Part shown: positions 1 to 7,095 of the stretch, piece after piece
How the letters are laid out: each line of letters opens with the position of its first letter
Numbering within the stretch: position 1 is the stretch's first letter
From: JBGPLH01 sp041486365 [NCBI: Thermodesulfobacteriota bacterium]
GTDB lineage: Bacteria; JAUYMQ01
Assembly (NCBI GenBank): GCA_041486365.1
Contig: JBGPLH010000087.1
Span: 1-10,838 of the forward strand
Length of the DNA stretch: 10,838 nt
Direction: 5' to 3'
Position numbers and translations under genes: made by a program
Notes under the pieces: model-generated
Databases searched by the model: none
Told to the model about the DNA's origin: nothing
What the model saw: the letters and a program-made list of their open reading frames with translations, nothing else

Positions 1-3000
1 CCAGGTCCTCAATGGAGTAGATGTCATGGTGCGGCGGAGGAGAGATGAGCGTCACCCCAGGCACCGAGTGCCGGACGCGGGCGATGTCCTCCGACACCTT
101 GTGGCCCGGCAGCTGCCCGCCTTCGCCCGGCGTGGAGCCCTGCGCCAACTTGATCTCCAGCTCCTGAGCGGAGGCCAGATACTCCGGCGTCACGCCGAAC
201 CGGCCGGAGGCCACCTGCTTGATCGCGCTGCGGCGCAGGTCGCCGTTGGGGTCGGGACGGAACCGGATGGGATCCTCTCCACCCTCCCCCGTGTTGCTCT
301 TTCCGCCGATGCGATTCATCGCGATCGCAAGGGTCTCGTGCGCCTCCCGGCTGATCGAGCCGAAGGACATCGCGCCCGTGCAGAAGCGCTTCACGATCTC
401 GGCGGCCGGCTCCACGTCCTGGATCGGCACGGGCGTTGCGGCCGGCTTCAGCCGGAACAGCCCCCGCAGCGTGCACAGGCGCTCGTCCTGCTCGTTGATC
501 AGCTGCGCGTACTCCTTGTAGGTGGCGTAGGACTCCTGCCGCACGGAGTGCTGGAGCTTGGCGACCGAGGCCGGGTTGAGCAGGTGGGCCTCGCCCTCAA
601 GGCGCCACTGGTAGATTCCGCCGGCATCGAGGTCGGTCTCGCCACGGTGACGGGCGCGCGGGCCGAAGGCGCGCGTGTGGCGTAGCCCGGCCTCCCGCGC
701 GATCGTATCCAGGCCGATCCCGTCCACCCGGGAAGGGGTCTTCGTGAAGTACTTGTCCACCAGGGCGCGCGAGAGCCCGATCGCCTCGAAGATCTGGGCC
801 CCGCGGTAGCTCGCCAGCGTCGAGATCCCCATCTTCGAGAAGATCTTCAGCAGCCCCTTGTTCACCGCCTTGATGTAGTTCTGGATGGCCTTCTCGCGGT
901 CGAGGCCCGCCGGGGCGTGGGCCCCCTCCCGGATCAGGTGCTCGATCGTCTCGAAGGCGAGGTAGGGGTTCACCGCGCCGGCACCGTAGCCGATCAGGAG
1001 GGCGAAGTGCGCCACTTCCCGGGCCTCGCCCGTCTCCGCCACGAGACCCACCTTCGTGCGGAGCCCCTCCCGGATCAGGTGGTGGTGCACGCCGGCGAGC
1101 GCCAGCAGGATGGGGATCGGGGCGTGGTCGGGCCCGATCCCCCGATCGCTCAGGATCAGGATGTTCTTTCCCCCGCGGGCCGCGTCGGCCGCATCGCGGC
1201 ATAGCTTCTCGAGGGCACCCTCCATGCCCTCCGCGCCCTCGCCCACCTTGAAGACGGTCGGGAGCGTGATCGCAACGAATTCGGGGCCGCGGAGAGCGCG
1301 GATCCTCTCCAGGTCCTCGTTGCGCAGAACGGGGTGATCGAGAGCGATCAGGCGCGCGTGCTCCGGAGTCTCCTCGAGGAGGTTGCGCTCCGTGCCCAGC
1401 GTGCTCCGGAGCGACATCACGAGCTCCTCCCGGATCGGGTCGATCGCCGGGTTCGTCACCTGGGCGAACAGCTGCTTGAAGTAGTCGAAGAGCATCCGCG
1501 GCCGGTTGGACAGCGCGGCGAGCGCGGCGTCGTCGCCCATGGACCCGATGGCTTCCTCGCCGTTCGTGACCATGGGCGCGATGAGGATCCGCAGGTCCTC
1601 CCGCGTGTAGCCGAAGACCTGCTGGCGCTGAATCAGCGTCTCGGGGTTCGACTGGAAGAGCGGCGTGCCGGGGGGAAGATCGTCCAGGAGCACGCGATTG
1701 GCTTCCACCCAGGCGCGGTAGGGGCGTCGCGTGGAGATCTCCTCCTTGATCTCGAGGTCGTCGACGATCCGGCCGAGGGACGTGTCGATGAGGAACATGC
1801 GTCCCGGTTGCAGGCGCCCCTTGTAAGACACGTCCTCGGGCTCGATGGGGAGTACGCCCACCTCGGATGCCATCACGACGAAGTCGTCCTTCGTGACGAG
1901 GTAGCGCGAGGGGCGCAGGCCGTTCCGGTCGAGCACGGCGCCGATCCGCACGCCGTCCGTGAACGCGATCGACGCGGGACCGTCCCAGGGCTCGCTGAGG
2001 CAGGCGTGGTACTCGTAGAAACCCCGCTTGTCCTCGTCCATGGCGTCGTGCCCCTCCCAGGCCTCCGGGATGAGCATCATCACGGCGTGGGGAAGCGAGC
2101 GCCCCGTGAGCACGAGGAACTCGAGGGCGTTGTCGAAGGTGGCAGAGTCGCTGCCGGTCTCCGTGCAGATCGGGAAGAGCTTGCGGAGATCGTCGCCGAA
2201 CCGCTCGGAGGCCAGCGTCGCCTGGCGGGCGCGCATCCAGTTCCGGTTCCCGCGCAGCGTATTGATCTCGCCGTTGTGGGCGATATAGCGATAGGGATGC
2301 GCGAGGTCCCAGGTCGGGTGCGTGTTCGTGCTGTAGCGCTGGTGGACGATGGCCAGCGCCGTGGCAAGCGTCGGGTCGGCGAGGTCCTGGTAGAAGCCCT
2401 TGATCTGGTGCGCGAGGAGGAGGCCCTTGTACGCGATCGTGCGGGCCGAGAGGCTCGGGACGTGGAAGGCGCCGTACTCCGGATCGCCGAGCGCATGGAC
2501 CCGCCGCTCGATCACGCGGCGGATCACGTAGAGCTTGCGCTCGAAGGCTTCCTCGTCGGCGATCCCCGGGCCGCGCGCGACGAAGACCTGGCGCACCTCA
2601 GGCTCCACCTCGGCCGCGAGCCGCCCGATCTTCCGGTTGTCCCGCGGCACGTCGCGCCAGCCCAGCAGCCGCTGTCCTTCCTCCGCCACCGTGTCCGCGA
2701 TGATCCCTTCGCAGATCACTCGCCGCTCGCGGTCGCGCGGGAGGAACAGCATCCCCACGCCGTACTCGCCCGCCTCGGGCAGCCCGATGCCTAGGCGATC
2801 CGCCTCCTTCCGGAAGAAGGCATGCGGCAACTGCAGGAGGATCCCCGCTCCGTCCCCCGTCCCCGGGTCGCACCCGGTGGCACCCCGGTGCGTGAGGTTC
2901 ACGAGAACCTGCAGCCCCTTCTGCACGATGTCGTGGGACCTGCGACCCTTGATGTCGGCCACGAAGCCGACGCCGCAGGCATCGTGCTCGAAGGCGGGGT

Positions 3001-3040
3001 CGTACAGACCCTGCTTCGGGGGGATCCGGGGGTTCCTCAT
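1..3040 (-). CDS. gltB: Glutamate synthase (GOGAT) large subunit, C-terminus cut off by the window edge
   Basis: This enzyme transfers the amide nitrogen of glutamine to 2-oxoglutarate, giving two glutamates; it is the second half of the GS/GOGAT ammonium assimilation route in the cytoplasm. The frame is open from the ATG at 3040 to base 1, about 1013 codons of the roughly 1500 usual for the family. The N-terminal glutamine amidotransferase class II domain is clear. A short propeptide is followed by Cys22 (in HDACGVGF), the expected nucleophile after cleavage. HRGATG (51-56), TGDGAGI (61-67) and [10 protein letters not shown] (256-265) follow. The central domain includes GSMGDD and, near 720-750, [14 protein letters not shown]. 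The FMN/synthase domain begins near 883 (GAMSFGSIS, then [13 protein letters not shown]) and ends at the edge with [14 protein letters not shown]. The 3Fe-4S cysteines would lie beyond the window. A weak AGGCAGG ribosome site lies 4 nt before the ATG. Whether it pairs with GltD (NADPH type) or uses ferredoxin cannot be seen here. Confidence 0.97.
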   Translation of the reverse strand, partial: MRNPRIPPKQGLYDPAFEHDACGVGFVADIKGRRSHDIVQKGLQVLVNLTHRGATGCDPGTGDGAGILLQLPHAFFRKEADRLGIGLPEAGEYGVGMLFLPRDRERRVICEGIIADTVAEEGQRLLGWRDVPRDNRKIGRLAAEVEPEVRQVFVARGPGIADEEAFERKLYVIRRVIERRVHALGDPEYGAFHVPSLSARTIAYKGLLLAHQIKGFYQDLADPTLATALAIVHQRYSTNTHPTWDLAHPYRYIAHNGEINTLRGNRNWMRARQATLASERFGDDLRKLFPICTETGSDSATFDNALEFLVLTGRSLPHAVMMLIPEAWEGHDAMDEDKRGFYEYHACLSEPWDGPASIAFTDGVRIGAVLDRNGLRPSRYLVTKDDFVVMASEVGVLPIEPEDVSYKGRLQPGRMFLIDTSLGRIVDDLEIKEEISTRRPYRAWVEANRVLLDDLPPGTPLFQSNPETLIQRQQVFGYTREDLRILIAPMVTNGEEAIGSMGDDAALAALSNRPRMLFDYFKQLFAQVTNPAIDPIREELVMSLRSTLGTERNLLEETPEHARLIALDHPVLRNEDLERIRALRGPEFVAITLPTVFKVGEGAEGMEGALEKLCRDAADAARGGKNILILSDRGIGPDHAPIPILLALAGVHHHLIREGLRTKVGLVAETGEAREVAHFALLIGYGAGAVNPYLAFETIEHLIREGAHAPAGLDREKAIQNYIKAVNKGLLKIFSKMGISTLASYRGAQIFEAIGLSRALVDKYFTKTPSRVDGIGLDTIAREAGLRHTRAFGPRARHRGETDLDAGGIYQWRLEGEAHLLNPASVAKLQHSVRQESYATYKEYAQLINEQDERLCTLRGLFRLKPAATPVPIQDVEPAAEIVKRFCTGAMSFGSISREAHETLAIAMNRIGGKSNTGEGGEDPIRFRPDPNGDLRRSAIKQVASGRFGVTPEYLASAQELEIKLAQGSTPGEGGQLPGHKVSEDIARVRHSVPGVTLISPPPHHDIYSIEDL

Positions 3041-3074
3041 GGTGCCTGCCTGTGTCGAACCGGAATCAGCGGGT

Positions 3075-3116
3075 GCGGATCATCCGCGCGGATATCAAGG
3101 AGCGCCCCTCGGGCGC
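3075..3116 (-). promoter_or_regulatory. Structured gltB 5' leader: two GC-rich hairpins
   Basis: Within the predicted leader, 3102-3116 forms a perfect 6-bp stem with a 3-nt loop (on the RNA strand GCGCCC-GAG-GGGCGC). Immediately downstream, 3082-3093 is a perfect 12-bp palindrome, ATCCGCGCGGAT. Its first half can instead pair with GCGGAT at 3075-3080, so two folds compete for the same bases. There is no U-run after either stem, so an ordinary intrinsic terminator is not supported. No known riboswitch class was recognised. High GC makes short stems common, so function is uncertain. Confidence 0.35.
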
Positions 3117-3124
3117 GTTTCACC

Positions 3125-3166
3125 TGACAGAACTTGACGTTACTTGTCACCCTCCGGAGTGTCAAG
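3125..3166. promoter_or_regulatory. Operator-like cluster of TGTCA/TGACA half-sites over the gltB promoter
   Basis: On the plus strand TGACA (3125-3129) and TGTCA (3145-3149) form an inverted pair. CTTGAC (3133-3138) and GTCAAG (3161-3166) form a second inverted pair. TGTCA recurs at 3160-3164, 15 bp after the 3145 copy, as a direct repeat. The palindrome CTCCGGAG (3152-3159) sits between them. These elements cover the -35 box, the spacer, the -10 box and the likely start site, where a repressor or activator would bind. Part of the repeat is the TTGACA box itself, so some of the symmetry could be coincidental. No known regulator consensus was recognised. Confidence 0.3.
3137..3165 (-). promoter_or_regulatory. 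Predicted sigma70-type promoter of gltB
   Basis: Read on the minus strand, a perfect -35 box TTGACA (3165-3160) is followed by a 17-nt spacer and TAACGT (3142-3137) as a -10 box. The -10 keeps only the first, second and last consensus bases. Transcription would start near 3130, giving a leader of about 90 nt before the gltB ATG. It lies in the largest non-coding gap of the window (3041-3282), which includes an unusually AT-rich patch at about 3196-3219. The match is by eye, and the poor -10 suggests an activator may be needed. Confidence 0.5.
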
Positions 3167-3282
3167 GCTTGTTTTCCCCGTCCCGGAAGGGTCCCAATCA
3201 CAAATCGTCAAAATTATCCGGCACTTCAGATGGACTCTGGTGTGGACTGTATACCGACCACAGGCCCCCGAGCCGCACCGCG

Positions 3283-4104
3283 TCACAAGGCTGTCCGCGG
3301 CGCGAGCCCAGGCCACCGGCTGAGAAGCCGGGCGGGATCATTCGTGAAGATCCCGTCCACGCCCATCGCGTCGAGGCGCTCTGCCGCCGCCTCCTCGTCG
3401 ACGGTGTAGACGTAGGCCGCCCAACCCTGGGCATGCAGGTCCTCGATGAGGGCCGCGCTCACGAGCGTGCGGTGGACGCAGGCGGCTTCGGGCGCAAGAT
3501 CGTCCCATCGCTCCATCCGCTCCAGCACCGCCCGCGCCGCCGCGGGGCTCCCGAACGCATAGGGAGCCGGGAGGCTCGAGGGGCCGGTGAGAAGCGCCAG
3601 CCGGATGTCCACGCCCTCCACGCGCAATGCCTCGATGGGCCCCGGGTCGAAGCTGGAGAAGAGGGTCCGTCCGAGCGCGCCGGCTTCACGTACCACGGCG
3701 AGAGCAGCCCGCGCCGTCTCAGTCGCTCCGGAATCGGCCCTCTCTCCGCCCGGGACTTGAGACCGTCCCGCGTCCCCCTTGATCTCCACGTTGACCGCGG
3801 TTCCATTCCGCGTGAGATCGAAGACCTCCGCGAGGCGGGGAATGCGCTCGTCGGCGAATCGGGGGTCGAACCACGCCCCCGCGGAGTGCCGCCGCAGCTC
3901 CACGAAACCGATGTCCGCCACGCGCCCTTCCCCGCCCGCGGTGCGCGACAGGGTTTCGTCGTGGATCACCACCGGGACGTGGTCGCGCGTGAGGCGGACA
4001 TCCAGCTCGATCATCTCCACGCCCAGCGCGATAGCGCGCCGGAAGGCCGCCAGCGTGTTCTCGGGCGCCTCCGCCGACGCGCCCCGGTGCGCGATAATCC
4101 GCAT
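3283..4104 (-). CDS. Cytoplasmic-type glycerophosphodiester phosphodiesterase
   Basis: The enzyme hydrolyses glycerophosphodiesters (deacylated phospholipid head groups such as glycerophosphocholine) to sn-glycerol-3-phosphate and an alcohol. The 273-residue protein is a full-length GDPD TIM barrel. His6-Arg7 (HRG), Glu15-Asn16 (ENT), Glu33 and Asp35 (ELDVRLT), His48-Asp49 (HDETLSRT), and Glu107 with Lys109 (NVEIKG) are all present. His6 and His48 are the expected acid/base pair; Glu33, Asp35 and Glu107 are the expected metal ligands. The C-terminal end has the usual YTVDEE and GVDGIFTNDP segments. There is no signal peptide, so it resembles UgpQ more than periplasmic GlpQ. A strong AAGGAGGT site (4121-4114) lies 9 nt before the ATG and fixes the start. 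It begins 36 bp after the glpK stop and is probably its operon partner. No clear intrinsic terminator follows it. Confidence 0.93.
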   Translation of the reverse strand: MRIIAHRGASAEAPENTLAAFRRAIALGVEMIELDVRLTRDHVPVVIHDETLSRTAGGEGRVADIGFVELRRHSAGAWFDPRFADERIPRLAEVFDLTRNGTAVNVEIKGDAGRSQVPGGERADSGATETARAALAVVREAGALGRTLFSSFDPGPIEALRVEGVDIRLALLTGPSSLPAPYAFGSPAAARAVLERMERWDDLAPEAACVHRTLVSAALIEDLHAQGWAAYVYTVDEEAAAERLDAMGVDGIFTNDPARLLSRWPGLAPRTAL

Positions 4105-4140
4105 GGGTTCTAGACCTCCTTTTCGACCTGCCTCCCGGGC

Positions 4141-5634
4141 TCAGGGCGTCTCCCAGCCGACCGCGCGCTCCACGGCGCGCTTCCAGCGGGCGTACAGCCG
4201 TTCGCGCTCCTCGGGATCCATCGCCGGCTCGAAGCGATCACCGGCGCGGATGTGACGGAGGAGATCCCCGCGACCCGACCAGACACCCGTGGCCAGCCCC
4301 GCGAGAAACGCCGCGCCGAGCGCGGTCGTCTCCGCCACCGCCGCGCGCACCACGGGGCGGCCGAGCATGTCCGCCTGGAACTGCATGAGGAACTCGTTCG
4401 CGGTGGCCCCGCCGTCGGCCCGCAACTCCGGGATGGAAACCCCGGCGTCGCGCTCCATGCACTCGACCACGTCGCGGGTCTGGTAGGCGATCGACTCCAG
4501 CGCCGCGCGCGCCACGTGGGCCCGGGTCGTGCCCCGGGTGATGCCGAAGATCGTCCCGCGCGCGTAGGGATCCCAGGTGGGGGCACCCAGCCCCACGAAG
4601 GCGGGAACGAGGACCACGCCCCCGTTGTCCTTCACCTCCTGGGCCAGCGCCTGCGTCTCCGCGGCTTCGCGGATGATCCCGAGGCCGTCGCGGAGCCACT
4701 GGACCGCCGCTCCGGCGACGAACACGCTCCCTTCGAGCGCGTACTCGACCTTCCCGTCGATACCCCAGGCGATGGTCGTCAGGAGCCCGCTCGCGCTTCG
4801 CCGCGCCTGCGTTCCCGTGTTGACCAGGACGAAACAGCCGGTGCCGTAGGTGTTCTTGGCCGATCCCGTCTCGAAGCAGGTCTGGCCGAAGAGGGCAGCC
4901 TGCTGGTCTCCGGCAATCCCCGCGACCGGAATCGCCGCGCCGAGGACCGATGGATCCGTCGTGCCGAATACTCCGGAGGAAGGCCGCACCTCCGGAAGTA
5001 TCTCCCGCGGCACGTCCAGGAGCCGCAGGATCTCGTCATCCCAGTCCAGGCGGTGGATGTTGTAGAGCAGCGTGCGCGATGCGTTGCTGTAGTCGGTCGC
5101 GTGCACGCGCCCGCCCGTCAGGCGGTACAGCAGCCACGTGTCCACGGTGCCGAGCAGCACCTCCCCCTTCCGGGCCCGCTCGCGAAGCCCCGGGATCTCG
5201 TCCAGCAACCAGCGCACCTTCGTCCCGGAGAAGTAGGCGTCGACCGGGAGACCGGTCCGCTCCCGGAAGAAGGCCTCGTGCCCGTTCCGCTTCAGGATCT
5301 CGCACATCTCGACCGATCGCCGGCATTGCCACACGATCGCGTTGGCCAACGGTCGCCCCGTCGCCTTCTCCCACACGACCGTGGTCTCCCGCTGGTTCGT
5401 GATCCCGATGGCGCGCACGTCGCCTGCCTCGATCCCCGCCTGCGCCAGCGCCGCCTTCGCCGTGGCCAGCTGCGTGGACCAGATCTCCTCCGGGTCGTGC
5501 TCCACCCAGCCGGGGCGGGGGTAGTGCTGCGCGAACTCGAGGGCTGCGCTGGAGACGATCTCCCCGCGATCGTTCCAGACGATTGCGCGACTGGACGTGG
5601 TCCCCTGATCGAGGGCCAGGACGTAGGGCTGCAT
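4141..5634 (-). CDS. glpK: Glycerol kinase
   Basis: It phosphorylates glycerol with ATP to sn-glycerol-3-phosphate in the cytoplasm. At 497 residues it is full length for the FGGY kinase family. DQGTTSSR (9-16) is the N-terminal phosphate motif. Glycerol contacts are Arg82-Glu83 (NQRET), Tyr134 (DAYFSGTK) and Asp243 ([12 protein letters not shown]), the last being the catalytic base. KNTYGTGCF (260-268), [10 protein letters not shown] (351-360) and [20 protein letters not shown] are the C-terminal signatures. The loop near 222-237 has neither the Gly-Gly-Lys loop that binds fructose-1,6-bisphosphate in the E. coli enzyme nor the histidine phosphorylated by HPr in Firmicutes; this comparison is from memory. 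GGAGGA (5644-5639) lies 4 nt before the ATG. The gene starts 32 bp after the ftsY stop and is followed by the GDPD gene. No glpF or glpD is in the window. Confidence 0.97.
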   Translation of the reverse strand: MQPYVLALDQGTTSSRAIVWNDRGEIVSSAALEFAQHYPRPGWVEHDPEEIWSTQLATAKAALAQAGIEAGDVRAIGITNQRETTVVWEKATGRPLANAIVWQCRRSVEMCEILKRNGHEAFFRERTGLPVDAYFSGTKVRWLLDEIPGLRERARKGEVLLGTVDTWLLYRLTGGRVHATDYSNASRTLLYNIHRLDWDDEILRLLDVPREILPEVRPSSGVFGTTDPSVLGAAIPVAGIAGDQQAALFGQTCFETGSAKNTYGTGCFVLVNTGTQARRSASGLLTTIAWGIDGKVEYALEGSVFVAGAAVQWLRDGLGIIREAAETQALAQEVKDNGGVVLVPAFVGLGAPTWDPYARGTIFGITRGTTRAHVARAALESIAYQTRDVVECMERDAGVSIPELRADGGATANEFLMQFQADMLGRPVVRAAVAETTALGAAFLAGLATGVWSGRGDLLRHIRAGDRFEPAMDPEERERLYARWKRAVERAVGWETP

Positions 5635-5666
5635 GGCGTCCTCCGGTGGGTGGCGGCGGATCGTGG

Positions 5667-6992
5667 TCAGCGGCGCGGAAGGGCCTGGGGGACGGCCGGC
5701 TCGAAGAGGGCGTCGACGAACGCGCGGGCGTCGAAGGGGCGCAGGTCGTCCAGGTTCTCGCCGACGCCGATATAGCGGATCGGAAGCTTGAGCTCCTCGT
5801 GGATCGCGATGACGATGCCGCCCCGGGCGGTCCCGTCGAGCTTCGTGAGGATGATGCCGGTCACGCCCACCGCCTCGTGGAACTGGCGCGCCTGGCTCAC
5901 CGCGTTCTGCCCCGTGGTGGCGTCCAGCACGAGCAAGACCTCCTGAGGGGCGCCGGGGAGCTCGCGGGCAATGATCCGCTTCACCTTCTTGAGCTCCTCC
6001 ATGAGGTTCACCTTGGTGTGGAGCCGGCCCGCGGTGTCGACGAGGAGCACATCCACATCGCGGGACTTCGCCGCAGCCACCGCGTCGAAGGCCACGGCGG
6101 AGGGGTCGGTGCCGGAGGCCTGCCGGATCACGGGCGCGCCGATCCGCTCTCCCCAGATCTCCAGCTGCTCCATCGCCGCGGCCCGGAAGGTGTCGCCCGC
6201 GGCCAGCATCACGCGCCGGCCCTCCCCCGCATGCAGCGCGCCCAGCTTTCCGATCGTGGTCGTCTTGCCGACCCCGTTCACACCGACGAAGAGGATCACC
6301 CAGGGGCGGTCCGGGCCCGGCGCCATCGGTCCGCCGCCGTCGGAGGAAAGGATCTTCAGCAGGTCCTCCCGCAGTACTTCCCGGCAGTCCTCCGGCGTCG
6401 CACCCGCCCGGGCGCGTGCCCGCAGGTCCTCGAGCATCCGGGTCGCGGTCGCCACGCCGAGATCCGCGGTGTAGAGGACCTCCTCGATCTCCTCGAGCGT
6501 CTCCTCGTCAATCGCCCCACGCGCGCGCAGGAGCGCGTCGATGCGGCCGACGAAGGCCTCCTGGGTGCGCGCGAGCCCGCGTCGCAGCCGCGCGGCGTAG
6601 CCCTCGGGCTTCGCCGCGTCTTCCCCGGCGGACGGGATTTCAGGGGCGGGAGCGCCCTCCGGCTCCGGCGCACGCGGGGGGACAGGCGCCGGAGGCGTCC
6701 CGACGGCCTCCTGGGCCGTCGTTCCGGAAGGGAGCGTCGCAGGAACGGCCTCGGTCCCGGGCCGGGGAAAGGCGGGGATCTCCGCCGGGGAGGCTTTCGG
6801 CCTGCGGCGAAGCGCGAGACGGCCGACGAGCGCGAGAAGGATCAGGGCGGCGAGGGCCGCCGCGCTCGACTCGAAGGGGTGCGTCCGGAGAGTGGGGATC
6901 AGATCCGCGACGCCATGGATCCCTCGGGAAGCGAGGGCGGACTGCGACAAGGCGTGGACCGGCAGCGCATGAAGAGCGGAGACAGTGTCCAT
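5667..6992 (-). CDS. ftsY: Signal recognition particle receptor FtsY, with a predicted N-terminal membrane helix
   Basis: FtsY is the GTPase receptor that docks SRP-ribosome-nascent chain complexes at the inner membrane for co-translational insertion. In this 441-residue protein the N domain covers about 130-220. The G domain follows with G1 GVNGVGKT (237-244), DTFRAAA (267-273), DTAGR (319-323), TKLD (383-386), GVGE (409-412) and DLRPF (416-420). Before these comes a hydrophobic stretch at about 43-61 followed by RRR, which looks like a single transmembrane helix. A linker rich in Pro, Ala and Glu (about 64-125) joins it to the NG core. E. coli FtsY instead uses an acidic, peripheral A domain; actinobacterial FtsY is known to carry a comparable N-terminal helix. 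The ATG is supported by a weak GGAG and by a promoter ending about 37 bp upstream. It lies 103 bp after smc, a linkage common in bacteria. Confidence 0.96.
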   Translation of the reverse strand: MDTVSALHALPVHALSQSALASRGIHGVADLIPTLRTHPFESSAAALAALILLALVGRLALRRRPKASPAEIPAFPRPGTEAVPATLPSGTTAQEAVGTPPAPVPPRAPEPEGAPAPEIPSAGEDAAKPEGYAARLRRGLARTQEAFVGRIDALLRARGAIDEETLEEIEEVLYTADLGVATATRMLEDLRARARAGATPEDCREVLREDLLKILSSDGGGPMAPGPDRPWVILFVGVNGVGKTTTIGKLGALHAGEGRRVMLAAGDTFRAAAMEQLEIWGERIGAPVIRQASGTDPSAVAFDAVAAAKSRDVDVLLVDTAGRLHTKVNLMEELKKVKRIIARELPGAPQEVLLVLDATTGQNAVSQARQFHEAVGVTGIILTKLDGTARGGIVIAIHEELKLPIRYIGVGENLDDLRPFDARAFVDALFEPAVPQALPRR

Positions 6993-7029
6993 GGGGGGAC
7001 TCCGGGGCCCTGCGCCCGACGAGACGCAG

Positions 7030-7059
7030 TTTATAGACCACGGACCCCGGCGCGGGCAA
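7030..7059 (-). promoter_or_regulatory. Predicted sigma70-type promoter of the ftsY-glpK-GDPD operon
   Basis: On the minus strand TTGCCC (7059-7054, four of six consensus bases) is followed by an 18-nt spacer and TATAAA (7035-7030, five of six). Transcription would begin near 7023, about 30 nt before the ftsY ATG. TATAAA stands out in a very GC-rich background. With the hairpin just upstream, it suggests that ftsY and the genes after it are transcribed at least partly independently of smc. Confidence 0.5.
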
Positions 7060-7070
7060 GGCGCCCCCCC

Positions 7071-7089
7071 GGGACGGCCGGGCCGTCCC
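7071..7089 (-). terminator. GC-rich hairpin after smc, possible terminator or attenuator
   Basis: A 19-base near-perfect palindrome begins 7 nt after the smc stop codon: GGGACGGCC, one base, GGCCGTCCC, which would fold as about 7 bp around a 5-nt loop. The following RNA is a run of G rather than U, so it is not a classical intrinsic terminator. It could reduce read-through from smc, protect the smc 3' end, or act with Rho. Confidence 0.4.
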
Positions 7090-7095
7090 GCGAGG

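Noticed and set aside
1334-2794. Long plus-strand open frame of 486 codons opposite gltB
   Set aside because: It is antisense to a gltB segment with intact family motifs, is rich in Arg, His, Val and Asp as mirror frames of high-GC genes are, and shows no recognisable domain.
3241-3262. TGTGG/CCACA inverted repeat as a terminator of the GDPD gene
   Set aside because: The stem is only 5 bp with a 12-nt loop and no U-run follows it.
3248-3276. TATACA (3253-3248, minus strand) as a second gltB promoter
   Set aside because: No acceptable -35 box lies 16-19 bp upstream, and the TTGACA site at 3165 is much better.
4252-5775. Long plus-strand open frame of 507 codons opposite glpK
   Set aside because: It mirrors the glpK codons, runs past the glpK start into the end of ftsY and has no family motif.
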